DNA of 64,000 bases from Thuidium tamariscinum. Taxonomy: Eukaryota > Streptophyta > Bryopsida > Hypnales > Thuidiaceae. Each line of letters starts with the position of its first letter. Positions within the stretch are counted from its first letter, which is position 1. Positions 1 to 12,960 of the stretch are shown here, piece by piece. The translations under genes and the position numbers were made by a program. The stretch covers positions 4,471,001-4,535,000 of the forward strand of contig OX344754.2 of NCBI GenBank assembly GCA_947034885.2, read 5' to 3'. The notes under the pieces were generated by a model. It did not search any database and was not told where the DNA came from. It saw nothing but the letters and a program-made list of their open reading frames with translations.

Positions 1-879
1 AATCATTCTCTATTTTCTATTCACATACTATTTTTTTTCAATATGTTATACAATTCCAAATGGTTTGAAGTTTTTCTAGCATGTAGTCAACTTGCCTTAG
101 AGAATGAATCCAAATAAGCACCACCATTTTTGAACACTTTTGTATACAAATGAATGCTTGCAAAGTGTAGGTGCCCAATCTTTCTTAAGGTCAAAAAAAT
201 TATTTTTGAAAATTCAAAAGTTCATATCTTGCACTCCATGTGGTGGAAATTTGTAAGAAATTTTTCTCATTTTCTCAAGTTAGCATACATTAAGTTCCTA
301 TATACAATTACATGTTTCTAGAAATTTAAAAAAAACTTGAAACTTGTACTAGAAATCAAAGTTTTAGAGCATTTTTGGTGAAAGCCTAGTCAAAAAATTT
401 AAGGGATTAAATGGTTTTAGAGAAAAAGGGTGATTATTCCAAGGATTTAATATGGGGGCATCATAATGATTGATTACTTGCTTTAGAATTGAACACCTAG
501 AACCATGGCTAATTTGAAATGGAAAATGTCAATGTATATAGTGAATCTCAGTCTTTGGTGTGATGTTTGTGTGTTAGATTTCTTAGTGGGGTTCCACTCT
601 TGGGACCCGATTTGGTGCCCTAAGTGTAATTTTGAAGGCAAATCCGGCACATGTTGCACTTTAGGCTCTTAAGGTAGATATTGGATGGTGGTGTAGGTAA
701 AAAATACATATTAGGGATTTTAAGTTCCTTGCCTTTATATTTGCCCTAGAGCTTTTGGATTTTTTTTCAGTGTTTTTGATAAAAAAAAACCTTGATAGAA
801 GTCCCTCACTTAATAGGCAACTAGGTTAGGTCCCATACAATCTCTAGTGGGCTAATGGCCAATTCTAGTTTTTTTTTGC

Positions 880-1515
880 TGATGTAACAAATTGCTTTAT
901 ACATTCATGGACTTCATCAACTTGAAATTTTAAATTGGAGATATATATTTTCATTGTTATCATGTCTTTTATTTTTCAAAAATTAAAGATAATCATTTTT
1001 TATTTAAATATAAATTTTGTTAATTTGTCACACTTTGAAAGTTTTAGAGGGTTTTTAGTATTAAAAAAATATCCTAATTCAATGATCTAAAGTTGAAACT
1101 TTTGTAATCTATTTACACAATAGGTGGGCATGTTTCTACCTAGGGGCATCTTAAAAAAATATTCTTTTATGTCCGCCACATTTGTAAAAATAGGACTCCC
1201 TTATGAACACAATTATGAACATTGAAGATGGTTTCAAAATCATTCTTTTGGTCAAATCTCATTGTTATCAAATCCTTACAAATGACAAATTTCTAGTTTC
1301 TTTGAAATTTATTTTTCTCCTTTTTTACAAATTAAAACATTAGATTGTAGTATTATATCATCCTATGTTTTTGACATTCTACACTTTTCTAGTTCATCTA
1401 CCAAAATAAAATTTATAAATGCCTTTCCTTCCTAGACTAACATTTCTTTAAAGGTCTATACATTGACAATATTTTTATATTTAAAAAAATCATTTTTCAA
1501 ATTTTATCAAACTCC
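880..1515. repeat. Inverted, degraded relative of MITE family A
   Basis: The stretch around 1080-1300 (for example 'attgaagatggtttcaaaatcattctttt') matches the reverse complement of the interior of the 4030-4764 element and the direct strand of the copy at 59834. Ends are too worn to place. Similarity with 59.8-60.9 kb continues to about 2460 with an interruption, so both are parts of a longer repeat. Confidence 0.45.
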
Positions 1516-1548
1516 CCCTCCTAAAGGATGAAAACTACCAAAACACTA

Positions 1549-1771
1549 CACTACAAGAGAAATGTTGTTTCTTAGAATACATTTTTAACTATAGTTCTAA
1601 TCATAAAACTATAAGTGATGATCTTTTAGGAGAGTTTTCATAAAATTATATTAAAAATACATGTTTTTGTAGAAAATGTTTCTAAAAATCTCTTTTAAGG
1701 TCATTAGTTATAATTTTATGTTTAGAAATAAACTTAAAAATTCACTTAAGATACTCTTTTCTCTTGTAGAG
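1549..1771. mobile_element. CACTA-like non-autonomous element (223 bp)
   Basis: The left end is CACTACAAGAGAAA and the right end (read inward) is CTCTACAAGAGAAAAG, close to the CACTACAAGAAAA ends of plant CACTA transposons. A 3-bp CTA lies directly outside both ends, the duplication length expected for that superfamily. No transposase frame is present. A similar single end sits near 28585 (ctactacaagagaaa). Confidence 0.6.
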
Positions 1772-2731
1772 CTACTAACAAAATCATTCAATCTTTCTTA
1801 CAAATACTACTTTTGAAGCAAAAACAAAGACTTCTACTAAAGTTACACAAGCTTGCAAAGGGACTTTCTAAAAATAATAAAATATCCACCTTCCACATGT
1901 GCTCAAAGTGCACTATCTTTACTCACATGTAGAGAACACTATTTTTTTTCCATCAGAGATACAATTGTTTGTGAAATAGCATCTTCAAGTAATCAAGCTA
2001 GAAAAAGTGTTTTTTTTTTCTTAAAATGAGTTTTAATTTTTTTTTCAAGAATCAAATTTCAAAGTATTTTTTTTATATATTCCATTTTTTTGTATACAAG
2101 TTTTTAAGGTAAAATTTTCAAAGCTTGAATTTTCACACGTACATGCACTATTTTTAGAATGCTTTACAATTATCAATATTTTATTTCCTTTGATCTCTAA
2201 ATGAGGGGTGAAAGATTTTAAATGACTTTTGTAGTTTTAACACCCTCATGATCAAACATTATGATCTTTCAATCCATAAGTGATATTGTTGTGTTTGATA
2301 TTGTTGTATTTTCTTTTCCTCTGTGATCTTTGACATATGTAGTTTGAATTTGTATGGTTATAATAAAAAAATTTATACAACTTATCAAAATCTTGACTTC
2401 TTGTTCAATTTAGAGCAAATTCTGAAAAGCTCAAAAAAGGCCTTGGACATATAGAGGTTAAAAAAAACTATCTCAAATGTCATAATACTCATTGTACTTA
2501 GTTGTTTTGAGCACTAAACAACAAGTGCTACTTGCAACAACCCAATGATACTAATTTTGTGCCCTTGCAAAATCACTCATAAAGTCATAGGATCTCAAAT
2601 ATGATACATCGATGTAATAGAAAAGGGGGACATAAGTGATTGACACTCCAAACATGTTAGAATGTAAGGCAATGTCATCCTAAAGGTGTCATTCTAAAAA
2701 CATCAAGATTGATATTTAGCATTATCACTAA

Positions 2732-3127
2732 TCCATTAAGGACTATGGTCAATTCTAGAGGTGGGCAAGACATTTTTTGGCCCTAGGTTAAACATAAAAA
2801 AATTACCAAATTGTGATGCATTTTGGAGATTTGGCTATATTGATGGAATTGGTGTAAATGCATGGGGCTCTACAATAAATTTTGTGGCAATTGACAATTC
2901 CTTTAATAAAGGAATTCTATATTCACCACCCATATTTTGTTTGTTTTTTCAACCTCTAAATTGTATGCCAAAACAAATTGTCTTGATTCTTGTTCCAATG
3001 CATTCAGTTCCTATCTCCCCATACATGTCTACTTTTGTTTGTATCCAAATTCATTCTAAAACTTCACCTACCGATAAAAAAAAGTTTCAATTTCAACCAA
3101 AAAATGGTCAATTAGTCCTTAATGGGT
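2732..3127. mobile_element. MITE family F, copy 1 (396 bp)
   Basis: The ends are inverted repeats of CCATTAAGGACTA, with TAA just outside both (2729-2731, 3128-3130), as for Tourist/PIF-Harbinger-like MITEs. An inverted homologous copy lies at about 30203-30599. The 127-codon open frame inside is not conserved as protein in the second copy, so it is treated as chance. Confidence 0.55.
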
Positions 3128-4029
3128 TAAGTTCTAGAAGTTAATGGTTCTATGTTGGTATGATTTTTTGGACATACTAATTAGGTGATTTTTGCTCAAA
3201 ACTCTATAATTTTTTCTAATTTTTTCATTTTTCTCTATTAAGAAGACTATAAATTTTAAAAGAAATTGCAATATATAAATAAAACCAAGATGCATATTTC
3301 AAATGAATTTTCTTTTAAATTAAATTTTTTTAAATTTATTGAACATTTGAACTTGTCGGTAAAAACTACATAATTTGAGGATTTGTAGACATTATAGTAT
3401 ACAATTTATTATTATTATTTGATTAAATAAATCATTCTATATAGTGCACAAGTAAATGTAAGTCATATTTGAAAGTAATGTTAAAATCAAATTATTTGAT
3501 ATTTGATATGCTTGTTTTTAAGAAATATATATAAGCAAGACACAATGTGTTTTTTCAACTAACCAATCTATTAAAAATTCCTTAAAATTTTTGATTTGAT
3601 GAAATTTTTTTCATGATGCATTATAGTATAGACAATTAAAACCACATTTGATGAAGTTATACTTTGATATATTATTAAAAGATGTTAAACTTGATTGACA
3701 TATTAACATGCATTGAAATTGTAACAAAGACAATTTTTTTGGGTATCCAACTACCCATATAGGACCATTGCCCTAGAAACTATCATTAATGTGGATTAAT
3801 ATTTCAGGCCTTGGCCATCCCCCCATTGCCCCAAGGCCTCAAGTGCCAAAATTATGAAATTTAGCCTATTTAAAAAAAATTGATATTACCTCAATTGTCC
3901 ATAACCTTGAAATGCTCCATCAATAGACAACCAATGGATAACTTGTAAGGCTATGGAAGATGGTAAAACACTTTTTTTCATCTACTTTTTTTAAGAGGTA
4001 CATGGACATATTTTGGAAAATGGTGTAGA

Positions 4030-4764
4030 GGGTGATTGCAAGAAAGGCCTCCCATTTTTTGTCTCGTTTTGAATAGTACTCATAATTTTTTTAAGAGTAC
4101 TATTTAATTAAAAAAATAATTTTTAAAAAATGTGAAAAATAATTTTAATGAATACACCTTTAAGAAGAAGGTACCCTAGGAAGGAAAAGTTCAGGAAAAT
4201 TCTCTAACTAGGAGAACTAGAAAAGTGCAAAATCTCATGAAATTAGTACTTTTACATTTTAATTTGTAAAAAATAGGAAAAACAATTTTAAGAAAAACCT
4301 AAAAATTAGAAATTTGGGAAGGATTGATGATGATGATATTTCACCAAAACAATTATTTTGAAACCATTTTCGATGTTCAGAATTGTATGCGCAAGGGGTC
4401 CCTATTTACATCAATGTAGAGGACATAAATAATGTTTTTTAAGAATATTTTTGGTCAACTCATAAATCTTTAATGTATGAATAGACCATACAAATTTCAA
4501 GTCTACGTCATCAATTTTGGATACTCCACAGATTTACTAAAAAACCCTAAATTGTAAAGTGTGACAAATTAGGTAAATTAAAATTTAATTAAAAAATGTT
4601 TTTTGAAAATTTCTGAAAAATAAGGAATTCCTTTACTATCAAGTTGGACATCTTCAATAAAGATTTCAAGTACATTGGATTAATACGCAAAAAGTTATAA
4701 CCAATGGCACAAATGTCACTTCCATTGTGACGCCAAAAAGGACAGTCCTTTCTTGCAATCACCC
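4030..4764. mobile_element. MITE family A, copy A1 (735 bp)
   Basis: The terminal inverted repeats begin GGGTGATTGCAAGAAAGG on the left and are its complement on the right. A 4-bp direct duplication TAGA flanks it (4026-4029 and 4765-4768). The interior is A+T-rich with no transposase. It serves here as the reference copy for A2, A4, A6 and A7. Confidence 0.75.
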
Positions 4765-5039
4765 TAGAATACTTCTTCATGATTGTGATTTTTTTAAACT
4801 TTTCTATTTGAGAAAATGCTTGGTCCATGGATCATAATGTAGTGTATTTAACATCTTTTTAGGTCCTTGTTTATATTGTGAATTGATCATGATAATAAAT
4901 CCATTTTGAACTTGAGTTAGATTGATGAAATGAATATTATTAAGTCCAGTTCCTATTCCAATTTGAGATATTTGATAAATCTTAATCCTTGAAGTTCTAT
5001 TCTCTCCTCATGGGACAAAATGGATTTTAGGTAGTTCCT

Positions 5040-5990
5040 TATGGTCCTTGTATTTATCAATATTTTTAAATTTTTTTTGTGAAGTTAATAAAACACATTA
5101 GGTTTATAGGAGTATAATTTTTTATTTCAATTGATGCCTATGAGCAAAAGTTATGGCACAAACAATCCTTTCTTTAGGTGTCACATCCATTGGTAGAACC
5201 TTTTTCACTCAAAATATTTTTAAAAATATTTTAAAACTTATTTTCTTGTAGATTGTAATTTTATATACATGTGGGAAGCTTAGATTCATTCCATTTGGAT
5301 ATGTTATTTGAAAGTTATAGACAATCTTGTTTTTTAGAACATCTTTTAAGAAAAATAACTTATAGATTTTATTTCTAAATGCATTTTTCACAATTTTTCA
5401 AAAAAATTTGCTTAACAAGGTTAAGTATGCTTGTTGGAACAATCTCATGGTTTGAAACTTTGGATTATTGTCTTTCAATCGCATTGTAGAGCTATTATGG
5501 CAAATTTTGTTAAAACTGCAAAATTCCATTAACTTGACACTTTATATAGTTCAAGTTGTATAATCTTGAATCTAAACCTTTAATAGATTTTTGAAATCTA
5601 TATGCATTGTAGATGTTTGAAATCTATACCTGTCCAAGATGTTTCAGAATACAGAGAATGTGGTCTGAAATTTGAATATGTCATAGATTTTGGAAATCTA
5701 CCAACAAGTCCTAGATTTCTGAAAATCTATACATGTCCTAGATGTTAACTTTTAGTTTAAAACGCATGGTTTGAAAAATGTCATAGTGAATATCGCCATT
5801 TTATTGAAATTCACCATTACTAATGATTTAGTTTTAGTTCAATCTTGGACCTACCTCTATTTATCAATTTAATTTTTTTTAAATAAAATCAAGTGGATTA
5901 AAAAAAAATTCCCTAAGCTTTGACTTGATTCTTCAACACAAAATAAAATAAAATTCAAAGTTTGTAGTGCAAATTTTTTCCACAAATGGT
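5040..5990. repeat. Dispersed repeat family C, carrying a nested element
   Basis: It is similar over several hundred bases to 34690-35270 (same strand), for example the shared 'attcat.c.atttgg' and 'gagctatt' segments. The 319 bp at 5498-5816 are absent from the 34.7-kb copy and are a later insertion. No coding potential was seen. Confidence 0.5.
5498..5816. mobile_element. MITE family D, copy 1, inserted in repeat C (319 bp)
   Basis: The left end is TGGCAAATTTTG; the right end read inward is TGGTGAATTTCAAT. TTA is duplicated at 5495-5497 and 5817-5819. Comparison with the empty site near 35110 ('gagctattta') supports insertion there. The interior contains diverged repeats of 'agatttctgaaatctat...cctagatgt'. 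TIR and TSD suggest a Tourist/Harbinger-like MITE. Confidence 0.65.
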
Positions 5991-6479
5991 AGTTGAAGAC
6001 TTGAAGGCATTTGAAATTGCAAGCTAGTGTTTAAAAATACTTTGTTTTTCAACTTTGAATGCTAATATATTTCAATCTATATAGCCAAACTTTGTGAAAT
6101 TTTGATCACATCAGTGAAGCATAAGATGACTAAGATCTTACAATTAAATTTCTAATATAATGGGGATTGTAGCTTTCTTGGATGAACATAGCAACAATGA
6201 CAGTTTTGAGTCGTTTTTGACAGGAAAATGGACAGTAAGCCAGTTTGGGGGTTAGGGCCCAATACTTCGTTGCAATTTGAGCTTTTGGGTCTACAAACCT
6301 ATTACCATGTCCTGTTGATAGATTTTAATTTTAGAATAACAAGGATTTAGTTTCAAGATCGATTGTTATTCCAAAATTGAAAGTAATTTCAAATTTTTAA
6401 AAAAAAAATGAAATTTTAAGAAATCTAGAAGAAATCTCTTTACATCTCTAATGTCTGAAAAATTGAAAAACAAATATTT

Positions 6480-9150
6480 CAATCAATCACATACTGTTGC
6501 CAAATGGGAAGCATACAGCCATAGAGGAACTTTGAAGACAGCCTGAAAAACTGGTCATGGGTCCGTCTTTTCGGGGATAACTGAAATAGTTGACACCGGC
6601 TTCAGCCTTCAGAAGAGAACGGCGTCATTTCAGAGATGCTCCCTTTTCTAGTTAGTAAATTCTAGACAGTATTCTTGAAAATATCAAGCTGCCAGTTCCC
6701 GCTTTCTGTAGCCCTGCCTCAGTGCCTCCATTCGTCAGAAGTCCGTTCCTTTCACATGAGACGAACTAAGATTCCCGATATGGCAAGGTCCAGGCAAGGG
6801 CCACGATAAGTCGGTTAAGCACCGCTTATTGCTGTCTGCGATCGAAGGAAGGGACCGCCAGTGAGATCCACATTTAATCAATCTGGAGTATTATTATATC
6901 TTTGATTGGTATGTGCCCACCTCAAATCAAGTCTTTAGTTCCTGCGGAGGACTCCGTACTATTTATTCAAGGCTTCACATTCACGCTTCACCACCGCTGC
7001 ATGCTACACAAACACGTAGAATTCGAATTGATAAACTGAGTGATGCGCCGTTACCGTAGTTGTAGCACTTACGTAACTGAAAACAGTGGCTTGCCGAGAG
7101 CGCCCAGTTCTAGGGCGGTTCAGTTCTACCTTACAAGTGTATGCGTATGTTCAAGCAAAAGTAGTTTTCGGACGTACTACAGCGTTATTCAAGGGTTGAA
7201 AGGCGGTACCAATGCAACTTGCAATCTTGCATCCACCTAGCGGGCATGTGACACTCACGCCCCTGGATACAATATTTAGAAATTCAGAATTCGATACCAT
7301 GTTTGCATGCCGCATGTGTCGTGCTCCTGAGTGAGTATGACGGTGGAAACTTGCAAGAATCTCCCCATTCCTACTGAAGCTAGAGCGGCGGCGGCTAGAT
7401 TTACGTTAAATTGGCTAGATTCTGGAAGGTGCCTGTACTAATTTTCAATTCCACATTAGTAGTGGATGGAAAGGTCAAAGTTGCAAGCATCAGATTTAAC
7501 TAACCTCGAGTAACCGTGCGATACTCGTGCAGATGAAGACAGTACTCTCAGACGTCATTTCGTTGAATTTGGGCGCGTTACGTGTCAAACAGTCCAACGT
7601 CCCGACGATGTCAACTTTGATACAGCGAGCAACAAGCCAGAATTTGGAAAAGCGGTGCATGAGTGGCGGCACCAACGGGCGCCTCCGATTCGGACACGTA
7701 CCTGGCATTGGAAAAAGTTTGTCTGTCCCCAATACCCAGGGCCCAAGGCCTGGGGAAAATCTAGTTTCTCCGACACCAAGTGATAATTGATGAACGTTAC
7801 GTTCGACAGCTCACGGCTAGTCATGACTGCTCTGTATTTTGCATTGGAACTTAACAGCAAGTTAGAGGCAAAACATTCTGTACTTCCTCAAACCTTCACA
7901 TTGGATTTAATTCAGTCATTCACTCAAACTCCGTCCCGGATTAAACTTAAAAAAGGAAGATTATTTAATTGAAAGACAGCAAAGTACCTGTAGTGTGAAT
8001 GTACTGTAACTGTAGATGCAAAACAAGCATACTGTACACTACACTGTAAGTCATCACTGCCTACAGTCCAGGTATCTAAAGGCACCCAAGACATTCCAGC
8101 CTCCTGAAAAGTCCATTGATAAGTCTGACACACTCCCCTCGTGGGAAGGCTTTACTTGACCTCAGAGGATAGGGTCACATGGTCGAATCTCCGATCGAGG
8201 CCGTCGCCCTGGGGCCACGATTCCGTAAAGGGAACTCAATACTCTTATTAGATGACTGAGAACGTCAGCACGTTCGCGTGGTGTAATCCGTGGGTAATTA
8301 AACCCTCGGCTAAGATCCAACAAACTAAAGCTCGGCCTAATTATCTGCCGCAGAGCTAATGACCGGCAGCAAATTCGGGTCAGGTTCCCGGCCTGGTCGG
8401 GTGGCCGGAGATCGATCGATCAGCCGGCCCTTGAAGGACCCTCCCCACCGCTCCTTCACGGAGATAGATCAGCCAAAACCGTCCACCCACTCGAGCAAGC
8501 TCCGCGAAAGCCAGTCAGATCGAATTTTAATACAAATACTAACCCGCGCCGTGCGCAACACATGCGGTTCACTCATTCCGGCCTTCGCTTCAGTCCTGAA
8601 ACCCTCATCGCGTCGATCACTGGAAACAGTTCGTCAGAGTCAGATCGTAAGTTCTGCTCCACAAACTTGTGATCACGTACCACGCGCACATATCGTTCTA
8701 GCTATTTCAGTACGAAATTTGAAGTTGGTCGGCCGGCGATCAGTGCAGTTCCGGCCGGTGGCATGGGGTCGATTACTTGTTGGCAGTGATCGATCGGTGC
8801 ACTGATCGATCTTGGCGCCGCACCGAAGTTTTTCAAGATCGATGCAATTGCCAGCGAGCTAGTGCGCAGCGCAAGGTACGTACAAGCTACGCAACAGACT
8901 GACTACCAGTGAGTTTGAGATTAGATTCTGCACTGTCGTGATGTACTGCGCTTGCCAATTGAAGATTGATTGAAGCATATGAATTGATCGGAGATGTTCG
9001 GTGCGTGACTGCGTGGTGTAGGCGGCGATTCTGGTGAGATCGGTTCAAGTCCAGGGAGTGCTGCTCATTCGGTTCTTGCATGCACAGGTTGTGACGAATG
9101 AAGGAAAACTACAGCAAGGTTTGAGTCCATGAAAGGCAGTTCAAAGAAAA
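6480..9150. other. G+C-richer island without recognisable gene, left part
   Basis: Base composition rises clearly compared with the flanking A+T-rich DNA. Open frames are short and overlap on both strands. The longest (8359-8805, plus, 148 codons) is Ser/Arg-rich with no recognised domain and lies in the most G+C-rich part (GATCGATCGATC and GGCCGGC motifs), so an open frame by composition is likely. The stretch could be a non-coding transcript, a regulatory region or a decayed gene; none can be shown. Confidence 0.35.
8738..8807. repeat. Hairpin-forming inverted repeat
   Basis: GATCAGTGCA at 8738-8747 is the perfect complement of TGCACTGATC at 8798-8807. The 50-base loop holds further GATC and CCGGCCGG palindromes. 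It could be a folded RNA segment or a by-product of GATC-rich DNA. Confidence 0.4.
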
Positions 9151-9151
9151 T

Positions 9152-9601
9152 GAGTGTGTATTTTTCTTGAGTTGTCTGATAAAGCAAAATGATCAGTGTA
9201 TGTCTTCACAATCACTGTTTCTCATTCTACTTGGTAGTGTATTTGGTTATTGAATCTTTGTTCATAAATTCATGAAAAATTTATATATAAAATATTAGAA
9301 TGAAATGCATGCATGCATGCATTGTGAATTGTAATTAATCTCACTAAATCTCATAGTATTTGTAATTGAGGTGATTGAATATATGAAATTAGAATTAGAT
9401 TCATATTTTATCGTTTGTATGTTCATAACAATTTATCATTTATTCAAATGTGATAGTTTTATGTGATAAACTGATTATTTTTAATTTTTAATTTTTTTGA
9501 ATGAACAAATTTAATAATTTAAAAGCGTTACGAAGTAGAATGAAGGCAGTGATTATGTAGGATTATTTTGCTTTATCAGACAGCTCAAGGAAAATACACT
9601 C
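9152..9601. mobile_element. Foldback / MITE-like element with ~85-bp inverted arms (450 bp)
   Basis: The left arm from 9152 (GAGTGTGTATTTTTCTTGAG) and the right arm ending at 9601 are inverted copies with few mismatches for about 42 bp. Weaker similarity continues to about 85 bp, sharing 'tgtctgataaagcaaaat' and 'cattctactt'. The middle is A+T-rich. No target duplication was found outside, so the class is uncertain. Confidence 0.6.
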
Positions 9602-10829
9602 TTGTTGTTTTTGATCTACCATTTGTGAAATTGAACTTTGTTTAATTTTCCTACATGGTGACAAACTTTGTTTGCAAGAAAATAAAACCCTACTCAATCA
9701 CTCATCAGCAATGATCAAAAGTTGACAGGTAAACAAGTTCAATTATTCGTGAACTCCAAATAAATTTATTAGCAATCAAATTTGGAAATGATCTAGAATT
9801 TCAGAATCTGTATTGCTCTTGTGATCATTACGACTGTTTACTACTTTTATCTTTGACAGGTTGGTAGTTTCAATTACCATTCCAATCCTGATTCAAACAT
9901 ACTGTAATCAAACACCAATTTCGATCAAAAGATCGAAATAACAGTAATTTTTGACTCTGGTACTCTGGGAGAGACTTTTCCAAGCAAGCGTTTGGAAACT
10001 CAAACCTACACCATGCCAGTCTCGGCAGGCGAGCGCGAGTCCTCGGCTAGCTCTAGTTTCTCTCGTCAGTTTCTTCAACTTGGAGCAATTTTGGTTTCCA
10101 GAAATTGTGACTTTCATATGCACGACGCTCTAACAAATATGGAGCTAAAGTTCAGGCTTTGCATCCTGAAAAGTTTCAAAGTACTTAATATTGTCAAATA
10201 ATTCAACGAAACGTACTGACTTTTAGCTTTTGTCGAACTCACAGACTGAGCAGTTCAATGTGACAATCAAACTTAGAGGTCGGTGCTCTGAAATCCTGGA
10301 TGACTTGAGCGTAAAGAAACTGAACTTGATAATTATCAGACAATTTTGTACTCCTTCAAGAAAGTCCAGATTAGTAGTTCTTGGAACGTCAATTTCGTTA
10401 AATTGGGGGCATTCCATTACTCTGCCATTTCTCTGCTCACAAAGTCTCTGACGAGAATTCTTACTTGTCCACATTTTGAAAGCTTCGGATAGATGTCACA
10501 AGTTTTTGCGCCTTCAAGAACAGAATTAGTGGAATTGTCGATTTGGTAGATCGAAGGGTTTAGAAACAGAAGATTGATCGAAATACTATAGATTAACGGG
10601 TTTTAATCCTTGTATAACTACTCATTGAGATCATAGTGACAGGGTTGCCTTTAACTTTGGACTTCGAACGGTTGTTTCAGATACTTAGGGTCAGCGTACT
10701 CAACAAGAGCATTGTTTGTTCTTGAAAAAATTCGAATCTGAAGTGATTTAGAGGACTAACTAACTAGTATTATTTCAATAATTAATATTGATCTGCATTA
10801 AACGATAAGAGAACATCTCCAACGTTTTA

Positions 10830-12960
10830 CAAGCTTGAGATTCTGACGTACACGCTCACAGAAGATCCACTTTCTTACCTTTGTGCGCCGAGAACTTAAT
10901 GTTTCTGTCATTGGATCTTTTGTTAAAACATGTAAAGATTCCAGCGTTCTAGATAGCGGAGGATTTTCTGGCTCTGCATCTGCACAGAATGTCTGCGGGG
11001 CATTGCTTCGGTGAATGAGTGAGTATGCCGGCAGTACGTAGCGCCTAAACAAGTTTTAAGGCAAGCACACCTGGCTAGCTAGTGGCACGGTGACCTGGAA
11101 CACTGGAGATGGCGTTTTCTGTATTTCAACTTACAGTTAATATTTGAATGGGTGAAGCATATTATTATGCTCAACAATTGTAGTGTTCGTTTTGGGAAAA
11201 ACAAACTTGAATCTAATATGGTGCAGAGTACTGTGCAGGCTGTGTGTATGGTTGAACTAATTCAACTAAATATTTCTGTTTTCGCCCCAGGAGACTTGCT
11301 ACTGTTGCTAGTGGAGAACACTCAGTACATGTCGCCTCTCTCTTGAGGTAAAGGGTATTTACGCCACATATCATCAGATGAGAAATTGGAATCGTCTGAC
11401 CGAACTTATTCCATCGCTAGGTAGATTTTTAGACTATCGTTTCTCTTGGAATTCCGGCCAGATATGATCTGTTGCAAAGGCAATGTATAGTATGTAGAGA
11501 TTGATCAGTGGCTAGTTCTTGCAATTTATACATTGAATTGGATATAAGTGTAAAACGTCTGTCTGCTTCAGGAACTTCTAATCTTAAAGTCAAGTCCGAT
11601 AAACTGGCGATACTCCATTACTTTGGCGAGATTCAGGACGCGCGCGCAGGGTGAACCCAAAATCTATACCGGTGCTAGTTTGTGACCTGAAATTAGACCT
11701 TTGTGAGTGTATATGTCACAATTTTTGGCTGTGTTTTATCAGTTTGAACAGTACATCGCCTGTTTTAACAAAAATTTGACACTTCTTGTAGATTTTCAAG
11801 GTGCGGTCGACAGGTTTTGATGAATAATTGAATGGAGAACGGAGAACGTCGTCGGTGCCGAACCAGTTTGAGATTCAGACGTGAGTTCCTGCAGAAGAAG
11901 ATTCATTTTCTAGCCTGCTTGCGCCGAGAAATGTAAGTTAATTTCTATAATTGGATTTCATATTTAGAACACAGATTGCACTATTCAAGCGTTCAAGCGG
12001 TGCATCTTCTGGCACTGAAATGTCTGCGGCGTGCATTGCGTAGGGGAATGGGTTAGTATGTAACCAGGAGCCCAGCTGCCCAGGAGCGCCAAAAATCAGT
12101 TTTAACTTCTAAGGACAGCTAGTACAACGAATTTAGTGAGTGAATGACACGGTTACCTCGGACGCTGGAAGTGGCATTGTCTTTAGTTTTAACGATTATA
12201 TTTTTAATTTTGCATTAAGACTGTTAAGTATGTGTACTCAACAATTGCAGTGTTTGTCCTGGAAAAAAAGACTTGCATCAAAAATGGTGTACTGCGTACC
12301 TGTTTTGCACCTGGAGACTAGTGGCCGGAGATCGAACACTCAGTACACGTCGCCTCTGTTCGAGGGAGTTCTTTTGAGGTAAATTAAAAGGAATTGAAGC
12401 CATGTTTATAACATCAAATGAAAAATTGAAGTCGTCTGAACGAATCTTATTCCATCGCTCAGCTCAGTTGGCAGATATTTAGAACATCGTTTTACATGGA
12501 TTTTCTGATCTGTTACAGTAAGTTGTGATTGATCAATGACTGCTACGTGCAAATGATTGTATCGATTGAATTGGGTATTTTAAGTGACTGTGTAACGTCT
12601 GTCTGCTGAACTTCTAATCTTCGAAACTGTCTTTCAAAGTGCGACACTCAGGTTCTGAATGAATAACGGAACCCCCGTCGGAGCCAAACCATACTAGTTA
12701 CCAGTTTTGAGATTCAGACTTGAGCTCCTGCATACATGCCACAGAGGACCCACTTTCTACCTGATTGCTTCAACTTTCAAAGAAACGTTTCTAAGATTGA
12801 ATTCATGTGAAAACAGATTCCAGAGTTCTAGCCGTGTACCTCCCAACTGTGCACTTGCCTGAAATTAATGTCTGCAGCATATTACATTGTGTTCAATTCG
12901 TTGGTGATTAGCCTGGTTTAAATTGTTGTGAGGAGCGCCCAAATAAGCCAGGAAGGTAAG
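10830..12960. repeat. Three diverged tandem copies of a ~0.85-1.0 kb unit
   Basis: Units start at about 10830, 11866 and 12706, each with 'gagattc.gac' followed by 'tcctgca'. Units 1 and 2 share ordered blocks: 'tgtctgcgg..gcattgc', 'tgctcaacaattg.agtgtt', 'aacactcagtaca.gtcgcctct', 'ttattccatcgct', 'aacgtctgtctgct' and 'aatgaat'. Unit 3 keeps only its first ~250 bp. Reading frames are not preserved between copies: stops and 1-bp indels fall in different places. The copies therefore look non-coding, or no longer coding. Confidence 0.65.

Noticed and set aside
2761-3144. 127-codon plus-strand frame
   Set aside because: It lies inside MITE family F; the second copy at 30.2-30.6 kb does not keep the frame, so it is chance.
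8359-8805. 148-codon frame as a real protein
   Set aside because: Arg/Ser-rich frame in G+C-rich DNA, no domain, no conserved neighbour; kept only as a note in the island entry.
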